64,000 nt of DNA, from the NCBI RefSeq assembly GCF_905147045.1, contig NC_065909.1, positions 186,001 through 250,000 on the forward strand. The letters run 5' to 3'. The notes below the pieces were generated by a model. That model saw nothing but the letters and a program-made list of their open reading frames with translations, ran no database searches and had not been told where the DNA came from. This DNA is from Nymphalis io. Its lineage: Eukaryota; Arthropoda; Insecta; Lepidoptera; Nymphalidae. Both the position numbers and the translations under genes were made by a program. Below, one piece after another: positions 54,527 to 64,000 of the stretch; position 1 is the first letter of the stretch; every line of letters begins with the position of its first letter.

Positions 54527-54934
54527 TACTAAGCAGTCGTTGTGGTTGTTAATTTTTTTGTTTTGTTATATCTCCTATTTTTATTATATATATATATATT
54601 ATGTATTTATTTATGTATGTATTTATTATAGTATATATATATATGTATATTTATATTATATATAATAGTAGTGTAGTATATATATATGTATGTATGTATT
54701 ATGTATGTAGTAGTGTATGTAGTATATAGGTAAACTGGCTTGTACCCTTCCCATTTATAAATATTATGATCCTCTGCTCAAAGGTTGCCTGGAAGAGATC
54801 GCTGCTTAGCGATAAGGCCGCCTGTTGCACCTCACCTTTGTTTTGTTTGTTTAAAAATTGTAATTTTTAGTTTTAAGTTTGGGTGCAATAAAGTATCAAT
54901 AAATAAATAAAGAAATAAATAAATAAATACCTAG
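54527..54934 (+). other. LINE 3' UTR and tail
   Basis: TA-rich microsatellite at about 54578-54700, then aggttgcctggaagagatcg and a small stem (atcgct/agcgat), aataaa at 54888-54893 and a taaa-repeat tail. Confidence 0.75.
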
Positions 54935-55235
54935 TACACCGTACTTGAGTTTTTACACATTTATTTAAATGATAATCATAGAATATAGTTAATTTCTGAG
55001 TCTATCAAATAGTTACGTTTACACATTTATTTAAATAACAATCTTGATAGGTGGGTTGATAATTTCAAGTTTTGATCAAACATTAAGAAACATTTAAAAT
55101 GATACAATCACTTAATTAATCAATAGTTATTCCGTTAATGTCAGAAACACCAATAATTCACTTCTCTGGTAATCACTACACTAATAAACTAGATATCACT
55201 TTCTTATTTGGACGTACATTGTGTCAAGCTTAATG

Positions 55236-55438
55236 AACTTGAGCTACCGTTTGCCGCCCTCGAGACACGGCCTGCTCATTAACAGCACATAGTCGAGGTA
55301 AGCTACCGTTTGTCACCATCGGAACACGGCCTGCTCATACGTCACATAACGAAGCTACCGTTTGTCACCATCGGAGCACGGCCTGCTTAGACGTCGCATA
55401 ATGAAGCTACCGTTTGCCGCCATCGGGACACGGCCTGC
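55236..55438. repeat. Four ~50-bp tandem repeats
   Basis: The unit core gaagctaccgtttgtcacca then tcggagcacggcctgct occurs four times (about 55240, 55298, 55350, 55402), with spacing near 52 bp and variants gccgcc/gtcacc. It lies between integrase and the presumed 3' LTR of the decayed Gypsy. Confidence 0.85.
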
Positions 55439-55548
55439 TATTCGATTTTACTCTTCATTTCATGGGATTGTCTCTTTTTTTTTTTTAAATAATTTCGGGA
55501 AATATTCAATTCAGTAATCACTTGCCCTGATCGATTCAGACATCAGAC

Positions 55549-56489
55549 CTAAGCCTTTTCCGTATTGTAGTTAGGGATCATAACTAAGTCACCACATTTA
55601 AAGAGTTTTGTAGGAGCCCTAGTTCTATCAAATGACATTTTCATTTTCTTTTGATTTTCTATTATATTCTCCGCTACCTTTTCTCTAACTTTTTCCCTAT
55701 TTTCTCCGATTTCCCTTTCATGACCATCCTCTAAAGCCCCCTTTAAAATATTTTCAGCAGGATTATTTGTCCGTTTACCAAAAACTACTTCTGCTGGAGA
55801 TTTCCCGATATCTTTATTTAAAGTATTATTAAAACTCCATTGTAATTTATGAATATTAATGTCCCAATCCCTTTCATGAAGTCCGTGGTTCATAGCGGCC
55901 AAGGAGTTTAGAATGGATCGATTATAGCGCGCAACTTGTCCGTTTGCCCGGGGAGTCGCTACAGCGTTAAGGACATGTTTTATACCTCTAGATGTCACAA
56001 AATCTTTAAATTCCCGTGAAGTAAAGCTTGTGCCTTGATCAGGTATAAGTACATTCGGACAACCAAAATTAGCGAAGATTTCCTCAAGAATCTTTATTGA
56101 TGTTTTAGATTTTGTGTTCCTTACATCCCTAATGAATATATATTTGCTAAACCCGTCTACTGCAGCTAAAATGTATGTATTTCCGCGTTTACTTTTTATA
56201 AATGGGCCTAGATGGTCTATATGTATAGTATGGAAGATACACCTGTCACCTCTTTATTATAAGCGCAGCTAATACATGCCGACACGTACTTTTTAATAAA
56301 CCTTTTCATTTTGGGAAACCAATAGTCCGAGCCTATCTTCTTCAGAGTTTTATCGAAACCAAAATGCCCTGCCTCGTCATAGTTTAACTGGCAAATACGC
56401 CAACGAGCCCCATTTGGTACTACCCACTTTAAGCCACGCCCAACTTTTCGATATATTCTACCGTTACGCAAAACATAATTGTGTCGGAT
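55549..56489 (-). pseudogene. pol: Gypsy integrase (decayed element)
   Basis: N-terminal HHCC region with HFGFDKTLKKIGSDYWFPKM then CISCAYNK (56370-56250). Core: HIDHLGPFIKS (first Asp), PDQGTSF (second Asp), then ATPRANGQVARYNRSILNSL, where the expected catalytic Glu of GQVERYN is Ala. C-terminal AEVVFGKRTNNPA and FKCGDLVMIPNYN. A stop lies near the HHCC/core junction. Confidence 0.82.
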
Positions 56490-56501
56490 ATCTTTAAAAT
56501 C

Positions 56502-59468
56502 CCGCCCTGGAGTACCGGCTTAGAATAGTACTCCCCCAATCTCATCCCGTGGGTGTCGTAAGAGGCGACTGAGGGACGGGGAAAAGGAGGGATGGGCAGC
56601 AGCGTCCCCCCTCCCATAAACATCTTACCCCCTACTGCGCTCGCCAACACGCCTGCCCAGCGCGGCGAGTATGGGCAAACCCCTCCCTTAATGGCAGATG
56701 CGCCCAAAAAAAGGCCCCCAGTTACCGGCAAGCCCGCTAGGCCCGACCAAGGTAGCGGTCGTGGTATCGGCAGGGCAGGGGGTGCTAAGAATCACCGGTT
56801 CACGGCAGGCTACCGTATAAAGCGACTGAAAATGGCAACGTATAATGGACGCTCGATGAGGCTGGACCATCACCTCGCCGAATTAGAAGTAGAGTTAAGT
56901 CATATAAACTGGCATATACTGGGGTTATCTGAAGTCCGAAGACAGGGGGAGGACACGATAACTCTAGAGTCCGGTAACTTACTCTACTTCCGCGAAGGTA
57001 ATAACCTCTCCCAGGGTGGTGTCGGTTTTCTAGTCAAAAAGGATCTCATTAGCAGCATTGTGGAAATCAGTAGTGTGTCGAACCGGGTACCGTACCTTGT
57101 CCTAAAACTTTTCGACAGGTACTCCCTGAAGGTTGTACAGGTATATGCGCCAACTTCGACATACTCTGATGATGTGGTCGAAGCGATGTACGAGGACATC
57201 GCAAAGGCCCTCAACGACACCTCGAGGGCCCACTACAATGTTGTTATGGGAGACTTTAATGCTAAAGTGGGAGTACAAGATAGCGGTGAATCGAAAGTCG
57301 GACCTTACGACTTGGGCTGCAGAAATCACAGGGGGCAAATGCTGGTAAACTTTCTCGAAGCGCAGGGGCTTTTTTTGATGAATTCTTTCTTTCAAAAGAA
57401 GCCTCAGAGGAGGTGGACCTGGCGAAGCCCCGATAACGTGACAAGGAACGAGATAGACTTTATCATTTCGAATAAAAGGCACATATTTAGAGATGTTTCA
57501 GTGATCAACAGGTTTAATACCGGAAGTGATCACCGCTTGGTTCGAGGCACTCTAAATATCAACTTAAAAGCCGAAAGATCGAGAATGATGAGGTCTACTC
57601 TCCGACCTACCATGCTCCAAGCTGCTCAAGGCTCCGAAAAGTTCCAAATGGAACTTCAAAATCAATTCACCGCGTTGGAAACCATAAGCAGCATTGATGA
57701 GAGAACCGACACGCTGGTCAAAATACTGCAAAACACATCCCGCAAGTGTTTTCCGCCACAGAGAAGAGACAACGTACCAAAACTCTCTGCTGAGACACTC
57801 GAGCTCATGAGAAAACGACGAGAACTACCATCGTTTTTGTCAGATAAGGCCTTAAACCGAACAATAAAAACGCTGACGCGACGCGATCTCCGACGCTCCA
57901 ATACCCGTGCCATCAAGGCTGCGATTGAGCAAAATCGGGGATCGAAAGTGTTCGCTCGCAAGTTTGGGAGGCCGCGTCTGACAAAACTTAAAACTGAAAA
58001 TGGTGGGGTCGTTACCTCTAGGCCTGAGATTATCGGAGAAGTAGAGAGGTTTTATGGGCAGTTGTTCTCTTCAAGATCGGATAAACCCGTGGGAATCAGT
58101 ATTGATGACCAGCGCGCCCCTCTTATGCGCCATTAGTCCGAGGAGCTCCCGGTCGTTGACCAAGGAGAGATTAGGGCGGCTCTAGAACAGCTTAAAAACA
58201 ACAAAGCTCCGGGAGATGACGGAATCACAACAGAGTTGCTTAAGGCAGGCGGGACTCCGGTCCTGAAAGAGCTAGCAAGCCTCTTTAATTCCGTCATCCA
58301 ACATGGCAAGACCCCGGAAACGTGGAGCGGGAGTGGGGTGGTACTGTTTTTCAAGAAAGGTGATAAAACCCTCTTGAAAAACTACAGACCAATCTCCCTC
58401 CTGAGTCACGTGTATAAGCTGTTCTCAAGAGTCGTCACGAACCGTCTCGCCAGACGACTTGACGAGTTCCAGCCCCCAGAGCAAGCCGGCTTTCGATCAG
58501 GCTACAGCACCGTGGACCACATCCATACTGTTCGGCAGATTGTGCAGAAGACAGAAGAGTACAATCAGCCGCTGTGTATGGCATTTGTGGACTACGAGAA
58601 AGCCTTCGACTCCATCGAAACCTGGGCAGTGCTCGACTCATTGCAGAGATGTCATATCGATTGGAGATATATCGAGGTACTGAGATGTCTGTACAACGCC
58701 GCTACAATGACTGTCCACATCCAGGACTGTAAGACGAAGGCGATCCAACTGCGCAGAGGGGTGAGACAGGGGGATGTAATATCCCCGAAACTGTTCACCA
58801 ACGCGTTGGAAGACGTTTTCAAAACGCTGGATTGGACTAGGTATGGAGTCAATGTAAACGGCGAGTACATCTCACACCTTCGATTTGCCGACGATATCGT
58901 CATCATAGCAGAGTCGCTGGAACAACTCACCGAAATGCTGCGTAGCCTAGGCGAGTCTTCCCGGTGTGTCGGTCTCGGTATGAACTTGGACAAGACCAAG
59001 GTCATGTTCAATAGGCATGTCGTGCCGGGACCGATATACGTCGAGGGGAAACCTCTCGAAGTTGTTAGTGAATATACCTACCTAGGACAGATAATACAAG
59101 TCGGTAGGAACAACTTCGAGAAGGAAGCCGATCGAAGAATTCGCTTGGGATGGGCAGCATTTGGCAACCTTCGTCAAGTCCTCAAGTCGTCTATACCGCA
59201 ATGTTTGAAGACGAAAGTCTTCAACCAATGCGTCTTACCTGCCATGACATACGGTGCCGAAACGTGGACACTAACTGCGGGACTAGTCCACAAATTCAAA
59301 GTCGCTCAGCGTGCTATGGAGCGAGCTATGCTGGGAGTATCTTTGAAGGATAAGATCAGAAATGAGATTATCCGGAAAAGAACCGGAGTCACCGACATAG
59401 CTTGCACCTTGGGAGAGGCCTATGTTCAGCAGTGGACAACGATTGGCTGTTGATTGATTGATTGATTG
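56502..59468 (+). mobile_element. RTE-clade LINE inserted in the decayed Gypsy
   Basis: A 12-bp direct repeat (atctttaaaatc at 56490-56501 and 59469-59480) flanks it. The 5' UTR contains cgtgggtgtcgtaagaggcg, and the 3' end is a short tandem repeat of ttga, the usual RTE tail. It lacks roughly the last 70 residues before the conserved ORF end, so it carries an internal 3' deletion. Confidence 0.9.
56592..59453 (+). pseudogene. RTE polyprotein: endonuclease and reverse transcriptase
   Basis: Endonuclease: MATYNGRSM (Asn), ILGLSEVRRQG (Glu), YNVVMGDFNAKVG (Asp/Asn), GSDHRLV (Asp-His). One in-frame TAG at 58134-58136 follows PLMRH; the frame resumes SEELPVVDQGEIRAALEQLK. RT: NYRPISLLSHVYKLFSRV, QAGFRSGYSTVDHIHTVRQI, FVDYEKAFDSIE, RRGVRQGDVISPKLFTNALE, LRFADDIVIIA (FADD) and YLGQII. 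The C-terminus jumps from TGVTDIA to TLGEAYVQQWTTIG, losing the segment that normally links them. Confidence 0.9.
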
Positions 59469-59592
59469 ATCTTTAAAATCACACTCTTTAATGTCAAGAA
59501 TATCCTTTATATGTTTCAAGTGGGGATCGGTCATTTATACAGTGTGGAGCCAATCCTCAGTGGATATTTGTGAAACCTCTAACTCTTCGGCG

Positions 59593-60690
59593 TCATCTGC
59601 TGGAGTTACTGGGTTCCGACAGTCCGAACCCGGCCATAACATGATGGCCGGGTTTGTATTCTATAACGAAATCATACTCTTGTAACATTAGCCACCATCC
59701 AGCAACTTTAGGCAACAAATCCCGTTTTGTTAGAGTAGTTCGTAGCGCATTGCAGTCAGTGACCACCTTAAACCGAATCCCTATTAAATATACCCGAAAC
59801 TTCTTAAGCGACATTACAACCGCCATGGTCTCTAGTTCGTGAGAATGCCACATTGCCTCTTCTCGAGTCGTTTGCTGACTAAAATACGCTATAGGGCGCA
59901 AAGCAGAATTTTGGTCCAACCGCTGTAATAAAACGCCGCCGACACCAACTTTACTTGCATCACAATGTACTTCCGTGTCATATTCCGGGTTATATAATGC
60001 GAGAACGGGTCTTGATGTCAATTTAGATTTGATTTCCATAAAAGCTGCTTCTTGCTCGGGGCCCCATTGCCATAGTGCATCAGCCTTTGTTAATTTCGTG
60101 AGTGGCCTTGCTAGGGTTGCAAAGTTATAAACGAATCGCCGAAAGAAACTTGCAAGGCCAACAAATTGTCGTACTTGATGCACACTTGTTGGGGTCGGAA
60201 ATTCTGCTACAGTTTCAACCTTTTTACCACCTGGTCTAAGACCTGATACAGAAATTTCGTAGCCTAGATAATCTATTTCCGACTGGAAGAACGAGCATTT
60301 TTTTAAATTTAATGTAAGATTAGCTTGCGATAGTAATTTCAGAATTTCCTCTAATTTTCCAAAAGCCTCTGAAAAGGTGCTACCGGTAGTCAATAGATCA
60401 TCTAAATACGGAATAGCTAAGTCGAACCGTTTATTACCTAGGGCTTTATTAATCATGTTTTGGAATACGGCTGGGGCATTAACCAGACCAAAAGGGCATT
60501 CTTGTGTACTCGTAATGCCCATCCGGAGTTACGAAAGCAGTGAGATGTCGTGATGATTCAGCAACAGGGATTTGGTAATAACCTGAAGCTAAATCTAAAC
60601 TAGTAAACAGGGATTTGCCACTTAACCTATCGAGCTGATCATCGATGACTGGCATGGGATAGCTGTCCCTGACGGTCTTTTTATTGAGAG
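59593..60690 (-). pseudogene. pol: Gypsy RT/RNase H (decayed element)
   Basis: RT: LTAFVTPDGHYEYTRMPFG (frame change in the T run near 60485), GLVNAPAVFQNMINKAL, YLDDLLTT (YxDD), SFFQSEIDYLGYEIS and VRQFVGLASFFRRFV. RNase H: VHCDASKVGVGGVLLQ (DAS), EEAMWHSHELETMAVVMSLK and KVVTDCNALRTTLTK. The upstream segment (RTLNKKTVRDSYPMPVIDDQ, 60690-60610) belongs to the same domain after the stop at about 60693. Confidence 0.87.
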
Positions 60691-60694
60691 TTCT

Positions 60695-62350
60695 TTAGTC
60701 AACACACAGCCTATACTCGCCATTTTTCTTACGAACCAGTACAATTGGGCTTGCGTAGGGTGAGTTGGATTCCCTTACAATGCCATTGGCCATTAAATCT
60801 CCAATCATTGATCTGACAACGGCTCTCTCGCTGAAAAGAAGTCTATACGGCTTGTATGTTACCGGAACGTCGTCATTTAAGTGTATCGTCATGTCTGTTA
60901 TATTAGTCAATCCGAGTTCTTTCATATTAAACGCAAAGCAACTCCTATACATGTTCAAAAGCTCTACTAGTTTATCCCTCTGCCCTGCATCCACATTTGG
61001 TCCTATATTTATCATTTCTAGAGTAATAGGCGCCTTGCTCTCCATCGGTTCATTTTGTAAAGGTCCATTTAGATTTTTAGTTGAAATTCTTTTTACCTCA
61101 GCATCTACTTTTGATTTAAAATCTTCGTTATTTGGTAGTAAAATGGCTCGGGATAAGAGGCTACCGCCCTTTACTGTAATGGGCTTACTCGAAAAATTTA
61201 GGGCGAATACGCTTCCTCTCCCTTCATGAAACTCATATATACCCTGAAGTAAGCAGTATTCTGCACCTGGTTTCATGCAAATATTCCCAGGAATGAAAAG
61301 GGGACCGTTAAATTCCGAGTTGTCTATATACACCGAGATCGCTCTCAGACAATTAAACGTAACGTCTGTAGTCACTTTTACTCCTAAACTGCTTACATTA
61401 GTGTCGTCACAATACAGTGTCAGTTGCGTACTAGTCTTGTAGACGGTCACATATGGCAATTCGGTTAAGGATTGACCTATCAGAACATTTGTATTCATGA
61501 ATTCATCGTCTATTACATATGCCTTCACGTCAGCTTTCACAGCATCCACTTCTATTGTTACCGTGACCCCACCGGATGGTACTACGCTGCCTAAGCCGAA
61601 ACCTTTTATAACCGGAAGCTGTGTCATATCTAACTCTAAATTCAACTGTTTTGCTACTGTACGTTTTATAAGTGTACATTGGCTGCCAAAGTCTATATAT
61701 GCTGTATGTGTAACGCCGTTTAATTTAATAGTCTTAAAATACTTGCCGTTATCTTTCTCATCCTTAGTAATATTGAGTACATTTTTGGTGTCCGCGCTTT
61801 GTGGCACATATGTAGTCGTCGGCATTTCTTGGGGACGAAGCCTTGGTTTTGTGCAATCGGGAGCATCATGTCCCAGGCGTGAGCACTTGTCACACTTCCT
61901 AATTGGTTTTGAACATGAATGTACAGTGTGACCAAACTCGTTACAATTGTAACAGCGTATACTTTTAAATGTGTTGCGAGGTAAATCACCAGATGGCTTA
62001 GAGGCAGAAGTTGATCGTGCCCGCCCATCATCTTTAGCATCTGTGCTTTGGAAGGCAGCTCGTTTAACGAGACTGGCGGTAATTTTCTTCGAAATTCGGC
62101 GTAAGTAGACTAATAGTTGCGATGGCCTCTTGAAATTCGATCCCTGTGCATTCAACCTTATATTGTTGTCGAAGATCCCATTAACTATGCAATCAACTGC
62201 GTTTCTACCTCTGATACCACACATCTTTACTAGTCGGGCTTTGTCGTGGAAGTATTCTTCAAGAGATTCATCCGTTTTACTCTTTCGTTCTAACATCTCA
62301 TAGAGTCTATCAGCATAGTTTCTGTCGTCTGGAAAAGTTCTTAGTATCTT
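60695..62350 (-). pseudogene. gag-pol: Gypsy Gag C-terminus, zinc knuckles and protease, start of RT
   Basis: Capsid end: DESLEEYFHDKARLVKMCGI. Two CCHC knuckles: CYNCNEFGHTVHSC and CDKCSRLGHDAPDC (about 61950-61850). Protease-like: TAYIDFGSQCTLIKR (DFG in place of DTG/DSG) and NVLIGQSLTELPYV. RT start: VTYKPYRLLFSERAVVRSMI then SPYASPIVLVRKKNG. The frame is open for over 530 codons, which is long for a decayed element. Confidence 0.85.
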
Positions 62351-63084
62351 TCGCTACCATTGTTTCCAACTCATATTGACAGTGGTCTGACCCTGATACC
62401 ACTTCTTTGCATATCCAGCCAGTTTGGGTATTGCATGATAGATCTTCTGCTTGTCACTCCATCCGTAAATGGTTGCGGTATCATTAACCTTTTTAATCCA
62501 ATCGGCAGCAGTTTGTGTATTGGCATCAGGATTAAATTCTGGTATTACATTTTGTGCCCCGTCAAAAGGAGTCGCTTTAGCTTTTCCATCAAGAAATTTT
62601 ACGAATTTTTTGAAAAAAAAACGTAACTGTGATTACTATCAATACTTTCAGATCTAGATCGATTTCGTTTTCTACCTAACTTGGTATTCGTCCTGCGACT
62701 CCTTTCATTACTTTTCGATTTACGCTTCTTGTCACGTGACTTTCTTGGATAATCTGTTTCACGATCATTGCGAGACGAGTCAGAAATAGATGAGTCATCG
62801 GAACTGCTACTCGAAGTCGAGCTACTTGATATTGTTGATGGTCTTTTATAACGACGTATGCGTCGTGACATTATGCGATGACCCTTTGAACAGGCACGCG
62901 TTTCACTTTCCGACGTATCCGATGTCTCGAGACTATTACAACCCTGATAAGGGTATCGTAACTTGCGATACCGCTTGTGATAACTTGTAGTTGGTTGAGC
63001 TCTTACATTACTTCTGGAACGCCTGCTTGGTCTTGGAATTATATTTTCCTCAATGGGAGGGGTATGCGTCGACCTATCCGACAT
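62351..63084 (-). pseudogene. gag: Gypsy Gag N-terminus, Arg/Ser-rich
   Basis: Starts MSDRSTHTPPIEENIIPRPS; a low-complexity SR/SSS region follows (SSSTSSSSSDDSSISDSS; KKRKSKSNERSRR; KRNRSRSES). The frame ends at 62599-62601, and coding continues in another frame with DGAQNVIPEFNPDANTQTAA, KIYHAIPKLAGYAKKWYQG and SWKQW-stop (about 62352). The A-run near 62606-62614 probably holds the frameshift. Confidence 0.75.
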
Positions 63085-63110
63085 AATGTCCCTATGGGTA
63101 CTTTCTTTTC

Positions 63111-63436
63111 AGGTCAGTGATTATACAATGGAGGCTACAGTAATTATGATATAGAATGCCAGTTGTGGTAAGTAAAATTAATAGGAAGAAATAGAAAATT
63201 ATTATGTAAATAAGTTACCCAAATAAAGTAGACATAATTACTTGAATGAGACATAATCGTTCATTGTGATTGCATAGATAATTTGTACACGTATCCAGTA
63301 GTAAATAACTTTGGTAAGACATGTACGAATTATTACGAACATGAAAATAGGCATGTATGTATGTAAATATTGATGTATATGTATACTGTACAAGTTCCGT
63401 AAGAATTCTTGTACTACTTAAAACTCAAAATATTCG

Positions 63437-63494
<58 letters not shown>

Positions 63495-64000
63495 CCTAGT
63501 TATATACTGTCACAACTTTGGAGGGTAGATAATTAAAAAGAACGCGCGACTGAGTTGAAAACGTTACTTAAACAAATTGTTTACGTTACAATTACGACGA
63601 TATATTTGTAACGGTTTCGGTGCTTTCCATTTTATCAAGATGTGTATTTATAAACAAAAACTATTTAAATATACATTAATCTGTACTAGCTTCTTAATGA
63701 AATTCACATGGTCTTGACGTAAATCTAGAAAACTATGTATGAACTTTGCAGTAGTTTTATGGATAAGTTTATACTTACATTATAATTGATATTAAATTGT
63801 AGTAGGCGTTTATTTATGACAACAGTAGATATTTTGATGATGAAATGTTCCCAGGTAGGTAACCACTTAACAACAACATTATAGCCTCTTTATTTGTACC
63901 AGGCCAAACAAAGGGAATGCATTAAAGGAGATATTAATATGTATACCTACCTACCCATCCTCACAACTTTGCTTTAATTTCCATTGATATATATTATTGG
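63111..64000. other. AT-rich end with CA and TA microsatellites
   Basis: No gene seen. A CA repeat of about 18 units lies at 63447-63483 between TATATA stretches. It may contain the 5' LTR and leader of the decayed Gypsy, but no matching copy was recognised at the other end of that element. Confidence 0.6.

Larger units (their letters stand above)
45060..54930 (+). mobile_element. Second LINE of the CR1/L2/Jockey group, split by a Gypsy element
   Basis: ORF1 (about 45126-45695), a SINE-C scrap, ORF2 endonuclease (46658-48050), the Gypsy insertion, ORF2 RT (52996-54526) and a 3' UTR with gttgcctggaagagatcgct, the stem atcgct/agcgat and a taaa-repeat tail (54895-54930). Removing 48055-52995 (element plus one TTAA copy) rejoins the ORF2 frame (CDV-KKNILDIN). 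Confidence 0.83.
54935..63110 (-). mobile_element. Decayed Gypsy-type LTR retrotransposon, split by an RTE LINE
   Basis: Minus-strand order: SR-rich Gag (63084), zinc knuckles, protease, RT, RNase H, [RTE insertion], integrase (56490-55549), a 3' tandem-repeat region. It has at least two in-frame stops (about 62352 and 60693) and frameshifts (near 62600 and 60485). No LTR pair could be recognised, so both limits are estimates; the right LTR would lie in 63110-64000 or beyond. Confidence 0.82.

Noticed and set aside
63447..63483. CA/TA repeat block as a possible origin or telomere-like sequence
   Set aside because: An ordinary dinucleotide microsatellite; insect telomere repeats (TTAGG) are not present.
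63111..64000. 5' LTR of the decayed Gypsy
   Set aside because: No matching sequence was found near 54935-55540 to form an LTR pair; the boundary stays undefined.

Overview
The window looks like a repeat-packed stretch of a lepidopteran (butterfly or moth) genome. The inference rests on AT-rich intergenic DNA with GC-rich host exons, an R4/Dong-type LINE sitting in a TAA repeat as described for Bombyx, several SINE types of the kind common in Lepidoptera, and a long list of animal transposon families. No bacterial genes, CRISPR arrays or free-standing tRNA/rRNA genes were seen.

The only host gene recognised is a GTPBP1/GTPBP2-family translational GTPase, and it is scattered. A damaged early exon lies at 2939-3162. 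Eight consecutive 3' exons run from 9980 to 13467 (stop codon). Three more 5' exons lie downstream at 38481-38613, 41383-41485 and 42460-42553 (the last with the GTP-binding P-loop). The out-of-order exons and two near-identical duplicated blocks (1-1753 with 16458-18214; 2143-3166 with 38999-41490) point to a tandem duplication, or to two haplotypes joined in the assembly. Copy A (1-13467) keeps the 3' end, copy B (16458 onward) keeps 5' exons; the exon expected between P-loop and DLAGH was not found.

Layout: 1-3166 duplicated block; 3250-4120 SINEs; 4380-9919 a TIR-flanked composite holding a SINE, a dead R4/Dong LINE and another SINE; 9980-13467 host exons; 14153-14216 a perfect hairpin; 16458-18614 second duplicated block plus SINE; about 19140-28734 a nest: a DIRS-like element interrupted by a deleted Gypsy element (20684-27124), itself interrupted by an Academ-like DNA transposon with long terminal inverted repeats (21074-26477) that carries two SINEs; 29545-38424 an 89-bp satellite array with co-amplified SINEs and a 5'-truncated LINE (31586-35808); 38481-42553 host exons with a 1578-bp hAT-like insertion (39343-40920); 42973-44481 LTR-element scraps; 45060-54930 a second LINE split by a very young Gypsy element (48055-52991); 54935-63100 and beyond a decayed Gypsy element on the minus strand split by an RTE LINE (56502-59468).

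Almost every transposon gene is broken. The closest to intact is the Gypsy element at 48055-52991, whose two 436-bp LTRs differ at only one position noticed and whose pol frame has one stop codon. Part 2 highlights the Academ-like element, the nested insertions with readable target-site duplications, the satellite/SINE higher-order array beside a host exon, the dispersed GTPase gene and several perfect palindromes. Read by eye, I see no convincing undescribed multi-gene system.
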